From JAUYQR01 sp963822435 (GTDB lineage Bacteria; Pseudomonadota; Alphaproteobacteria; Rhodobacterales; Rhodobacteraceae): a DNA stretch of 64,000 bases. This document shows positions 1-7,640 of the stretch, piece by piece; position 1 is the stretch's first letter, and every line of letters begins with the position of its first letter. The DNA lies in the NCBI GenBank assembly GCA_963822435.1, contig CAWGHN010000003.1:682001-746000 (forward strand). Reading direction: 5' to 3'. The position numbers and the translations under genes were made by a program. The notes beneath the pieces were generated by a model. It was not told the origin of the DNA. It did no database searches and was given only the letters and a program-made list of their open reading frames with translations.

Positions 1-61
1 TGAGCGGTCTGCGCGCCAGCGCAGGGGCCGGGCGACACCGTCTGATGAGCCAGAAGCCGAC

Positions 62-598
62 GTGCCAGTTGCCGAGCCCACGCCGCGCGCCCGCGCCAGC
101 CGGACCAAGACCCGGATGCTGGGATTTGAGCCGGAGGAAACCACGTCGGTCGTGCCGTTGTTCGAGGCCGCGTCGCAGCCGGCGGAGGATCTGGAGCCAG
201 CCGATGGCCCCGAGGTCGTGATGTTCCCGACCGGCTGGCTGGTGGTGAAGGCGGGCGCTGGCCGGGGTGCCAGTTTTCCGCTGAAGCAGGGCCTGTCGAT
301 GGTCGGTCGCGGCGTTGACCAGACGGTGCGGCTGGATTTCGGCGACATGACGGTGTCGCGCAGCAATCACGCGGCAATCGCCTATGACGCATCGCAACAC
401 CAGTTCTTCATCGGGCATGGCGGCAAGTCGAACCTTGTGCGCCTGAACGGTCGCCCGCTGTTGACCACGGAACCGCTGAAGGATGGCGACGAAATCCAGA
501 TCGGAGAGACCACTTTGCTGCTGAAGGTGCTCTGCACGCCTGAATTCAACTGGTCGCGGCAGGGTGGGGGAGATGCGAATGATATGGCGATCGCGTGA
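62..598 (+). CDS. FHA-domain protein with GarA/OdhI-like ETTSV peptide
   Basis: A cytosolic phosphothreonine-binding adaptor of 178 aa. The FHA domain spans about residues 58-158 and keeps the hallmark residues: G82-R83, S99-R100 with H103, and N129-G130. The N-terminal tail (residues 20-34) contains PEETTSVVPLF, close to the ETTSV peptide that Ser/Thr kinases phosphorylate in actinobacterial GarA/OdhI, where the phosphothreonine folds back on its own FHA domain. An in-frame TGA at 44-46 limits the start; GTG at 62 is the first usable codon. The next gene, a PP2C phosphatase, starts inside this one, so translation is probably coupled. A partner kinase would be expected upstream of the window. 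The FHA call is firm; the switch role is inferred from the motif. Confidence 0.85.
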   Translation: MPVAEPTPRARASRTKTRMLGFEPEETTSVVPLFEAASQPAEDLEPADGPEVVMFPTGWLVVKAGAGRGASFPLKQGLSMVGRGVDQTVRLDFGDMTVSRSNHAAIAYDASQHQFFIGHGGKSNLVRLNGRPLLTTEPLKDGDEIQIGETTLLLKVLCTPEFNWSRQGGGDANDMAIA

Positions 599-1538
599 GC
601 CTCGCTATGACGTGGCCTCGGCAATAAGTCAGGGCGCGCGGGACTATCAGGAAGATGCGATCACCAGCGATTTTGTGGTCGGGGCGGATGCGGGGTTCGT
701 GGTGCTGTCCGATGGCATGGGCGGGCATGCGGCGGGCGACGTGGCGTCGAAGATCGTGCTGACCGAAGTCTACAGCGAGCTGAAGTTCCAATACGCCGAC
801 ACGGATGCTTTCGAGGCGCGCGCGCCGGAGATCTTGCGCAACATCGCCGATCACGCCAACGACCGACTGCGCCAACACGCGCGCACCCATCCGGAGACCG
901 CCGGGATGGGGGCGACGCTGGTGGTGCCGGTGATGTTGGAAAACCGGCTTTACTGGATTTCGATCGGCGATTCGCCGTTGTTTTTGTACCGCTCCGGGGT
1001 TCTGACGCAGATCAACGAAGATCACTCGATGGCGCCGCAGATTGATTTCATGGTGAAATCCGGGCTGATGGACCCGAAGGTGGGGGCCGATCACCCGGAC
1101 CGCAACTGCCTGACCTCGGTCTTGATGGGGATGCGGATTCCGCAGATCGACTGCCCCGAAAAGCCGATGGAGATGAAGGCGGGCGACATCGTGATCTGCG
1201 CCTCGGACGGGTTGCAGTTTCTGACCAACGACCAGATCGAAAAGCTGGTGGGTCGCACCCGGAAAAAGCGCAGCAGCGAGATTGCGGAAGTTCTGCTGGA
1301 CGAGATCCGCAAGCTGGACGACCCGGATCAGGACAACGTGTCGTTCTGTGTGATCAAGGTGAACGACGCCTCGGCCAGCGCACGAACGGACCGGGTGAAG
1401 CGGGTGTCGAAGGCGATCAGCCGGCCACGGTCGTTGACCACGGTGATGGTGGAGCCTTCGGTGGTGCCGCTGAAACCGGGTCTGGAGCCGGACGACGAGG
1501 CGGTTGCAACCGCAAAACGCATCGCGGCGGGCAAGTAA
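573..1538 (+). CDS. PP2C-family Ser/Thr protein phosphatase
   Basis: A soluble metal-dependent phosphatase of 321 aa, close to a bare PP2C catalytic domain. The motifs run in order: RDYQED (residues 23-28), DGMGGH (47-52, metal-binding Asp), IGDSPLFLYR in the middle, ASDGL, and the terminal DQDNVS metal-binding motif. The C-terminal 60 or so residues after the domain are basic and probably disordered. Starts at 564 (GTG), 573 (ATG) and 579 (ATG) are all possible; the purine run AGGGTGGGGGAG at 561-572 suits 573 or 579. The gene overlaps the FHA gene by 26 bases. It is the expected partner that removes phosphate from the FHA adaptor or from proteins of the same operon. Confidence 0.92.
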   Translation: MRMIWRSREPRYDVASAISQGARDYQEDAITSDFVVGADAGFVVLSDGMGGHAAGDVASKIVLTEVYSELKFQYADTDAFEARAPEILRNIADHANDRLRQHARTHPETAGMGATLVVPVMLENRLYWISIGDSPLFLYRSGVLTQINEDHSMAPQIDFMVKSGLMDPKVGADHPDRNCLTSVLMGMRIPQIDCPEKPMEMKAGDIVICASDGLQFLTNDQIEKLVGRTRKKRSSEIAEVLLDEIRKLDDPDQDNVSFCVIKVNDASASARTDRVKRVSKAISRPRSLTTVMVEPSVVPLKPGLEPDDEAVATAKRIAAGK

Positions 1539-1541
1539 CCG

Positions 1542-3128
1542 ATGTCCAGCCTTGAACCAACCCTGTCGATCATCGAACGCCTTGGCCGTGCGCTTGACCG
1601 TGGTCAGTTGCCCGCCGGAGGGCCGGCCGAAGCGGCCGAGCGGCTGATTGAACGGCTGGAACGACCGGCGCGGGTGGCGATTCTGGGGATGCCGGGTGCG
1701 GGCAAGACGGCGGTGCTGAACCTGCTGGCCGGCGAGACGGTGGTGCCCGAAGATCTGGCCTTGCCGACCGTTCTGGTGCAGCGCGGCGGTGAGGCGCGGA
1801 TGATCTGCACGCTGGCCGACGGGTCAAGCGAGGTGATCGACGGCACCGATCTGGCCGATACGGTGGAATTGCAGCCCGCGCTGGTGACGCTGGAGTGCGA
1901 TCTTCCGGCGCTGTCGGTGATCAGCCTGCTGGAAGTGGCGGCTGGCCCGTCCGAACAGGACCAGCGCCGCGCGATGGCCTGGGCGGGCAAGCGGGCGGAT
2001 ATCGTGGTGTGGTGCAGCACGGCCTTCCTGCCGCGCGAGCAGATGCTGTGGGAAGCCCTCCCCGACCAGACCAAAGACAACGGTTTCCTTCTGGTGACAA
2101 AGACCGATCTGATCGGCGCACACGAGGCGGTTGCGGGCGTGGTCAAGCGGATCGAGGCGCGTGCGGGGCAGGAGTTCCGTCGCGTGCTGCCGATTTCGGT
2201 GCTGGAGGCGGGACGCGCGTTGCTGCCGGATGGCACGGTCGACCGTGAGAAGTTCCGCGACAGTGGCGCATCGGCGGTGATTTCCGCGATCAAGTCGCGG
2301 GTGGACATGGCGCGCAAGGCCGATGCGGCCACCGCCGAGGCGCTGTTGCAGCGCCATGCCCGGCCGCCGCAACGAACGCAGCGCCGGGTGGCCGACCCGG
2401 TGCCGGTGCTGCCAGCCGGGCCGGTTGCCGTGCCTGAGGCGCTGCCGGAGATCGTGGCACCGACTGCGCCAGCACTGGCCGCGCCAGCACTCGCCACCCC
2501 AGCACCCGCCACCCCAGCATCGGCACGGGCCGAAACCCGACCGCTGCTGCGCCGAGTTCTGTCTGCACCGCCGAGCTTTTCGCCACCGGCACATGAGCCA
2601 CCGACGGTGCCACGATCCGCACTGGAACGCACAGCGCTGCCACGGCTAGAGACTGTCGAGGCGGCGACCGGACCACGCCACCTGCCGCGCCAGCCGAGGC
2701 AAACGCCGCTTATTCTGGTGCCTAAGGGTGACAGCGAAGCGATGCGCCCGCGCACCCGGGTGACGGCCCGCCCGTTGCCGCCCGCCGCCACGATGCGCGA
2801 GATGATTTCCCCAGCGGACCGGGCAATCGTCGAAGCGGCGGTGGCGGTGATAGCGGACAATGCAGCGCGGATGGTGGACAGGGTTGCCGGGGAAAAGGCG
2901 GTGCCGGTGGAGGATATTCTTGACCTGAGCCATGCCACGACCGACGACGTGGCGGCGATTCTGGCAAAGGCCGCTGCCCGCCCGATCCGCCGCATAGCTA
3001 CCGACCTTGGCGAAATTCAGGATCTGGTGCTGCTGATGAAGCTGGAAAAAGGGCCGGCGCCTGCCGACGATGCGATCACCATGCTTCTGCAAATTCGGCG
3101 CGATCTGGAAACATTGATGGCCGCCTAG
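1542..3128 (+). CDS. P-loop GTPase with Pro/Ala-rich linker
   Basis: A 528-aa protein beginning 3 bases after the PP2C gene. Residues 43-200 form a G domain: Walker A GMPGAGKT at 49-56 and a G4 motif TKTD at 186-189. No DxxG G3 motif is visible where it should be (residues about 120-136 read CDLPALSVISLLEVAAG), so hydrolysis may be altered. A long Pro/Ala/Arg-rich stretch (about 265-410) with imperfect APA/ATPA repeats follows, then a helical C-terminal domain (about 425-528). It resembles the dynamin-like genes downstream only in the G domain. Function is unknown; a nucleotide-dependent switch or scaffold is the most I can infer. Confidence 0.75.
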   Translation: MSSLEPTLSIIERLGRALDRGQLPAGGPAEAAERLIERLERPARVAILGMPGAGKTAVLNLLAGETVVPEDLALPTVLVQRGGEARMICTLADGSSEVIDGTDLADTVELQPALVTLECDLPALSVISLLEVAAGPSEQDQRRAMAWAGKRADIVVWCSTAFLPREQMLWEALPDQTKDNGFLLVTKTDLIGAHEAVAGVVKRIEARAGQEFRRVLPISVLEAGRALLPDGTVDREKFRDSGASAVISAIKSRVDMARKADAATAEALLQRHARPPQRTQRRVADPVPVLPAGPVAVPEALPEIVAPTAPALAAPALATPAPATPASARAETRPLLRRVLSAPPSFSPPAHEPPTVPRSALERTALPRLETVEAATGPRHLPRQPRQTPLILVPKGDSEAMRPRTRVTARPLPPAATMREMISPADRAIVEAAVAVIADNAARMVDRVAGEKAVPVEDILDLSHATTDDVAAILAKAAARPIRRIATDLGEIQDLVLLMKLEKGPAPADDAITMLLQIRRDLETLMAA

Positions 3129-3166
3129 GGCAGATTGATCTCCGAAGATTCGTCTAAACTCTGCCC
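3128..3166 (+). other. Inverted repeat between GTPase genes
   Basis: GGGCAGA at 3128-3134 and TCTGCCC at 3160-3166 form 7-bp arms around a 25-base loop, starting at the stop codon of the upstream GTPase gene. The 123 bases up to the next start (3252) are AT-richer than the flanking genes, the only such break in this otherwise tightly packed cluster. It could be an attenuator, a processing site or part of an internal promoter region. There is no T-run typical of an intrinsic terminator. Confidence 0.35.
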
Positions 3167-3251
3167 AATTGGCACCACTATCCAAACGTATGACTTTGCG
3201 GATCGGTATTTGTATCCAGTGGCACAGTTATCCAGGAATTCGAGGGAAAGA

Positions 3252-5324
3252 ATGGGACGAGGCGCAGTCGTGAAGATGGACGCAGTGAACGCAGAGCAGG
3301 ACGCAAAAGTCGCGCCCGCTGCGGACTCGCCGATTCGGCGAACCTTTCCCGGACTGGCGCGGATCGCCGAAGCGGTGCAGGATTTCGAGGACGTGCTGGG
3401 CGATTTCATGAGCCTCGCAGATCCGGAGACGGCGAAAAAACTTGCACGAATTCAACAACAAACGCGGGAAATCGAGCCTTCGGTCACGGTGATCGGGCAG
3501 ATCAAGGCGGGCAAGACATCGCTGGTGAACGCGATGATTGGCGCGCCGGGATTGCTGCCGACGGACGTGAACCCGTGGACCTCGGTGGTCACGTCGCTGC
3601 ATATCAACACGCCCAGCCCGGACCCGAACGTAAAGGCGAAGTTCAAGTTCTTCGACGGGGCGGAATGGGACCGGCTGATCAGCAACGGGGGCCGAATCGG
3701 CCAGTTGGCGGCACGGGCCGGGGCGGATGACGAGCTGGAAAAGCTGCGCTTGCAGGTTGTGGCGATGCGCGAAAAGGCGCGCGCCCGGCTGGGCCGCAAG
3801 TTCGAGATGCTGCTGGGCACCGAACACCGCTATGGCAAGGTCGATGACGCGCTGTTGAAACGCTATGTCTGCGTCGGCGACGAGGAGATCGAGGCCGACG
3901 ATCAGGGCCGCTTTGTCGACATCACCAAATCGGCAGACCTTTACATCGAGCGGGCGGATATTCCGACCTCGCTTTGTGTGCGCGACACGCCCGGTGTGAA
4001 CGACACCTTCATGATGCGCGAGCAGATCACGATCAATGCGGTGCGCGACAGCCGGACCTGCATTGTCGTGCTGTCGGCGCATCAGGCGCTGACCACGATG
4101 GACATGGCGCTGATCCGCATGATCGCGCACCGCGCATCGCGCGAGATCATCATCTTCGTCAACCGGATCGACGAATTGTCCGACCCGGCAAGTCAGGTCC
4201 CGGAAATTCACCGCTCGATTCTTGAGACACTGGCGAAGAACAACGCGCCGGCCAACATCGACATCATCTTTGGCAGCGCGCAATGGGCCAATGCCGTGCT
4301 GTCCGGCACGATCGACGAAATGCCGGATGACAGCACCAATGCCGCGATCAACTGGACGCGGTCCGCCTTTGCCGACCGCGTCGATACCTGGACCGCGGGT
4401 CATCTGGTCTGGGCCGCTTCGGGCGTGCCGGCGCTGATCGAGGCGCTGGCGCAGCGGATGTTCGAAGGCCCGGTGCTGGAGACGTTGCAGAAATCGGCGC
4501 GGCAGGCGATGAACCTGGCGCAGAGCCTGGATGTGGTCGATCAGGTGCGTATTCTGGAGCAGGAAGGCGCGCTGACCCGCAGCATGACGCCGCAAGCGCT
4601 GGACGCCGAACTGACCCGGATCGAAAGCGACTGCACCGAGCGGCTTGTGCAGCGCACCAACCTCGCTTGCGCCGATTTCACCAACCGGATTGACCAATCC
4701 TACGAGCGGTTCCTGGAACGGGCGACATCATCGTTGATCGAGCATCTGCAGAACAACGGCGAGGATGCGATGTGGCACTACAGCCCGCTTGGGCTTCGGA
4801 TGCTGCTGAGTTCCAGCTATCAGGTGCTGCTGAAGAAGATGCACGCCATCGCCGCCGAAGTGAACGGCGATGCGGCGCGGCTGGTGGCGGACCTTTACGG
4901 GCGCACCTTCTCGATCACGGTCGAGGGGTTCAAGATCGAGGTGCCGGTGGTGACCTACATCCCGCCGCCGATCAACCTTGGCCAGACCATCGCGCTGGAC
5001 CTGCAGGTGAGCTGGTGGAAAGGCTGGTGGCAGCGCCGGCGCGGCTATCAGGCCTTTGCGGAAGATTTCTACAAGCTGATCCGCGCCGAGACCGATCCGA
5101 TCATCAATGACCTGAAGACCATTCAGATCGCGCTGTTCCGCGAACGGACGCAAAAGACACTGACCGACTTCCTGCACGAACAGCGGGAGCTGTTGACCAG
5201 CGCGCTGGCAAGTTCCGACGTGTCGATTGCCGAAATGAAGGAGCTTTTCGGTGTCAACGCCTGGGAGGACCGTCAGGCGGGCTTGGCCACGGTGATGGAC
5301 GAGTTGAGTGTGTATGCAGACTGA
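3252..5324 (+). CDS. Dynamin-like GTPase
   Basis: A 690-aa large GTPase of the bacterial dynamin superfamily. G1 is GQIKAGKTS (82-90), with a conserved Thr in the TDVNPWTS segment (G2), G3 DTPG (245-248) and G4 NRID (304-307). A long helical region follows, as expected for a dynamin stalk, with a hydrophobic, proline-containing patch (VPVVTYIPPPINLG) and a Trp-rich SWWKGWWQRR segment that could contact membrane. Family members bind lipid and remodel or tether membranes on GTP hydrolysis. ATG at 3252 is chosen because GAGGGAAAGA precedes it directly; an in-frame TTG at 3135 would add 39 residues without a clear ribosome site. It pairs with the shorter GTPase downstream, as dynamin-like genes often occur in tandem. 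Confidence 0.88.
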   Translation: MGRGAVVKMDAVNAEQDAKVAPAADSPIRRTFPGLARIAEAVQDFEDVLGDFMSLADPETAKKLARIQQQTREIEPSVTVIGQIKAGKTSLVNAMIGAPGLLPTDVNPWTSVVTSLHINTPSPDPNVKAKFKFFDGAEWDRLISNGGRIGQLAARAGADDELEKLRLQVVAMREKARARLGRKFEMLLGTEHRYGKVDDALLKRYVCVGDEEIEADDQGRFVDITKSADLYIERADIPTSLCVRDTPGVNDTFMMREQITINAVRDSRTCIVVLSAHQALTTMDMALIRMIAHRASREIIIFVNRIDELSDPASQVPEIHRSILETLAKNNAPANIDIIFGSAQWANAVLSGTIDEMPDDSTNAAINWTRSAFADRVDTWTAGHLVWAASGVPALIEALAQRMFEGPVLETLQKSARQAMNLAQSLDVVDQVRILEQEGALTRSMTPQALDAELTRIESDCTERLVQRTNLACADFTNRIDQSYERFLERATSSLIEHLQNNGEDAMWHYSPLGLRMLLSSSYQVLLKKMHAIAAEVNGDAARLVADLYGRTFSITVEGFKIEVPVVTYIPPPINLGQTIALDLQVSWWKGWWQRRRGYQAFAEDFYKLIRAETDPIINDLKTIQIALFRERTQKTLTDFLHEQRELLTSALASSDVSIAEMKELFGVNAWEDRQAGLATVMDELSVYAD

Positions 5325-5345
5325 CGTCAGGAAAGAGCAGCAGTG

Positions 5346-6329
5346 ATGGCGAACCACCGCAAACCGCGCCTTGCGATCATGGGCGAATTCAGTTCGGGCA
5401 AAAGCACGCTGTGCAATGTGCTTCTGGGCTCGCGTCCCTTGTTGGAGAAGGTGACGGCGACGCAGTTGCCCCCGGTCTGGTTGAGTTACGGGTCGGCACC
5501 GGCCTATGTGCAACGTCTGGATGGTGAGCGCGAACCGCTGGACGTGGCCGATCTGGGCGGCGTGTCGCTGGACGGGACGGAACATGTGCGCATCTACCTG
5601 AAAAGCGAGATGCTGAAGTATTGCGACCTGATCGACATGCCCGGCATTTCCGACCCGAGCATGGCGCCCGAAGTGTGGGAACGGATGGCGCATCTGGCGG
5701 ATGGCGTCTTGTGGTGCACCCATGCGACGCAGGCGTGGCGGCAATCGGAGGCCGGCGTCTGGGCGACATTCCCCGAAGAATTGCGCGCCCACAGCATGTT
5801 GCTGGTGACGCGCTTTGACAAGATCATCAGCGAAGCCGACCGGCTGCGCGTTCTGAAACGCGTGGCCACCGAAACGCGCGGGCTGTTTGCCGAGTTCTTC
5901 CCCATCTCGCTGACACAGGCGATGGCGGCGGGTGATGACCAGAAGGCATGGGTGGCAAGCGGCGGCTATGCCTTTACCAACGCGCTGTTTGATCTGGTCA
6001 ACCGTCTGGCCGACAGCGACGCGACGCTGACCGACGACGTTCAGGATCAAGATCCGGAGCAACCGGAACCAGCGACCGAAAAGAGCCTTGTGTCCACGCA
6101 TTTCGACCGGCTGCGTCTGGTGCGGTCCGGCGCCACGGTGCCTGCGGGCGAGCGGGTTCTGCCACGCCGCGTTTCGGCGACCGGCGCCCGCCAGCCCCGC
6201 CCCGAAGCGGCGCGGCCGGTTGCGCTTGGTGGCAATGTGGTGGCATTTGCCGAACGGGCCAGCGCCCCGTCGCAAGACGGGGGCGGTGTCACCGGCCCCG
6301 CATCGCCCTTGACGCAATCGAAGGGCTGA
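5346..6329 (+). CDS. Dynamin-family GTPase, short form
   Basis: A 327-aa GTPase with a near-complete motif set: G1 GEFSSGKS (13-20), candidate G2 Thr at about 37-39 (TAT), G3 DMPG (97-100), G4 TRFD (155-158). The GEFSSGKST form of the P-loop is typical of bacterial dynamin-like proteins. The G domain ends near residue 215 and the last 110 residues are polar, basic and low in predicted structure, so there is no room for a full stalk. GTG at 5343 and ATG at 5346 adjoin; ATG is preferred, behind AGGAAAGAG. It follows the large dynamin by 21 bases and may form a hetero-pair with it. Confidence 0.85.
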   Translation: MANHRKPRLAIMGEFSSGKSTLCNVLLGSRPLLEKVTATQLPPVWLSYGSAPAYVQRLDGEREPLDVADLGGVSLDGTEHVRIYLKSEMLKYCDLIDMPGISDPSMAPEVWERMAHLADGVLWCTHATQAWRQSEAGVWATFPEELRAHSMLLVTRFDKIISEADRLRVLKRVATETRGLFAEFFPISLTQAMAAGDDQKAWVASGGYAFTNALFDLVNRLADSDATLTDDVQDQDPEQPEPATEKSLVSTHFDRLRLVRSGATVPAGERVLPRRVSATGARQPRPEAARPVALGGNVVAFAERASAPSQDGGGVTGPASPLTQSKG

Positions 6330-6353
6330 AGGCCGCAGCCTGAAACGTGAAGG

Positions 6354-6734
6354 ATGGTGCCTGTGGGTGTTCAGGACGCATTGCAATCGGTGGCAGAGGC
6401 ACATCCGCAGGCGCGGGTGATCGCCTATGCCGATCTTGCGTCACGCATGGTGCTGAGCAGCGCCGGGTCGCAGGACATGACGCAGGAACATCTGGACCAG
6501 TTGTGCGCCGATGCCACGGCCAGTTTCGGCGAACCGATGTCGGCGCTGGCCGAACAGGCGTTTGGCACGGCGCACGCGGCGCTGGTCGTGGATGGGGCGG
6601 GCGTGAAGCTGTTCCTGCGCGCCGAGGCCGAGACCGACGACGCGATCTGCTGTATCTGCGATCATTCCATTGACCTTGCCGCATTTGTCGCGACACTTCG
6701 CAGCACGCTGGACGACATCAGCGGCAATGCGTAA
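6354..6734 (+). CDS. Small protein, possible roadblock/LC7-like fold
   Basis: A 126-aa soluble protein with no motif I can name. The order of segments reads helix (DALQSVAEAH), two strands (ARVIAYADL, RMVLSSAG), helix (EHLDQLCADATASF), three strands (AALVVDG, GVKLFLRAE, AICCICD) and a final helix (LAAFVATLRSTLDDI). That is the topology and length of roadblock/LC7 proteins such as MglB, which act on small GTPases. Given three GTPase genes just upstream this is suggestive, but no sequence signature proves it. ATG at 6354 has AAGG upstream. It might instead be an unrelated alpha/beta protein. Confidence 0.6.
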   Translation: MVPVGVQDALQSVAEAHPQARVIAYADLASRMVLSSAGSQDMTQEHLDQLCADATASFGEPMSALAEQAFGTAHAALVVDGAGVKLFLRAEAETDDAICCICDHSIDLAAFVATLRSTLDDISGNA

Positions 6735-6764
6735 CGCCTTTGGGCGCATGGTTCGGCAAGGCAG

Positions 6765-7640
6765 TTGAAAGACAAGACGACCCCAGTGATGGCCCGGCTT
6801 CGGGCGCTGCAGGCTCCGGCGACGTTCGCGCCGGGCGCCTTGCGCGTGATCGGAGGGCCGGGGATGGCCTCGCCTTTGGCCGCGCTGCTGCGCGAGATCA
6901 ACGAGACGCTGCTGGGCCGGTCCTTGGTGTTTTCGACCGAAGCGGGGGCGTCGCTGTCGCTGGACGTGGCGGGGCGCAGGGTGCTGCGGGTGACGGCGGC
7001 AAGCGGGATTGCCGGGGCGGAGGCCTGCCTTGGCGTGCCGGCGCTGGACGATGCCAACCGCGAGGATCTGGCAGGGGTTTTCAGCACACTGGTGGCAGGT
7101 GATGCGACCCTGCGGGTGATCGCCGCCCCGCTGGGCCGCAGCGAGGGGCTGAGCGTGGGGCTGCCGGTGGCGCGTCTGGCAGACCATCTGGGCATTGATC
7201 TGAACGACGAAATTGCCGATGCGGCGGAGGCGGTCGAGGGTGAGGCTGAGGCCGTGGAAAGCGTGGGCGATGGCGCTGAACCCCACGTCCAAGCCGACCC
7301 CGCACCGCCGGGGTTCCTGCCAACCTTCATTGCGCGGATGGGCGACGGGTTGACAGCCTGGCTGATAAGGGCGGGCACCGAAGAACAGGGCCGGTCCGGC
7401 CCCGAGGAAATGGTCGCGCCACTGGAGGATTTCCTGAACGACGAGGCCGACGCGCTGATGCAGCAGTTGGACCGGATGACGCAGGCCGCAGGCGAGCCGG
7501 TCTGCACCGTGCTGGGCAACGATCTGGTAAGCGGCCACAGCATCCTTTGCCTGCGGGCCGAGGGCGCGGTGTTGCTGGGCGTGGTGGCGGGCGATGCGGC
7601 GGGCAAGGTGCTGGCCGCATGGAACGCCGCGCGCGGTTAA
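6765..7640 (+). CDS. Hypothetical protein, last gene of the GTPase cluster
   Basis: A 291-aa soluble protein that I do not recognise. It has an N-terminal alpha/beta part (residues 1-150), a negatively charged Glu/Ala/Asp linker (about 150-185), and a C-terminal alpha/beta part (about 220-291) whose helix-strand-strand-helix order resembles half of a roadblock fold. There is no signal peptide and no membrane segment. A TTG at 6765 gives the longest form; GTG 6786 and ATG 6789 are alternatives, and spacing does not decide. The gene ends 4 bases into the convergent ABC-transporter operon, so it closes the cluster. Its role is presumably tied to the FHA/PP2C/GTPase genes. Confidence 0.6.
   Translation: MKDKTTPVMARLRALQAPATFAPGALRVIGGPGMASPLAALLREINETLLGRSLVFSTEAGASLSLDVAGRRVLRVTAASGIAGAEACLGVPALDDANREDLAGVFSTLVAGDATLRVIAAPLGRSEGLSVGLPVARLADHLGIDLNDEIADAAEAVEGEAEAVESVGDGAEPHVQADPAPPGFLPTFIARMGDGLTAWLIRAGTEEQGRSGPEEMVAPLEDFLNDEADALMQQLDRMTQAAGEPVCTVLGNDLVSGHSILCLRAEGAVLLGVVAGDAAGKVLAAWNAARG

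Noticed and set aside
1604..2995. 463-codon minus-strand open frame rich in Ser/Arg/Ala
   Set aside because: Shadow of the Pro/Ala-rich GTPase gene; low complexity only.
4728..6404. 558-codon minus-strand open frame
   Set aside because: Antisense to the dynamin-like genes, which have clear GTPase motifs.
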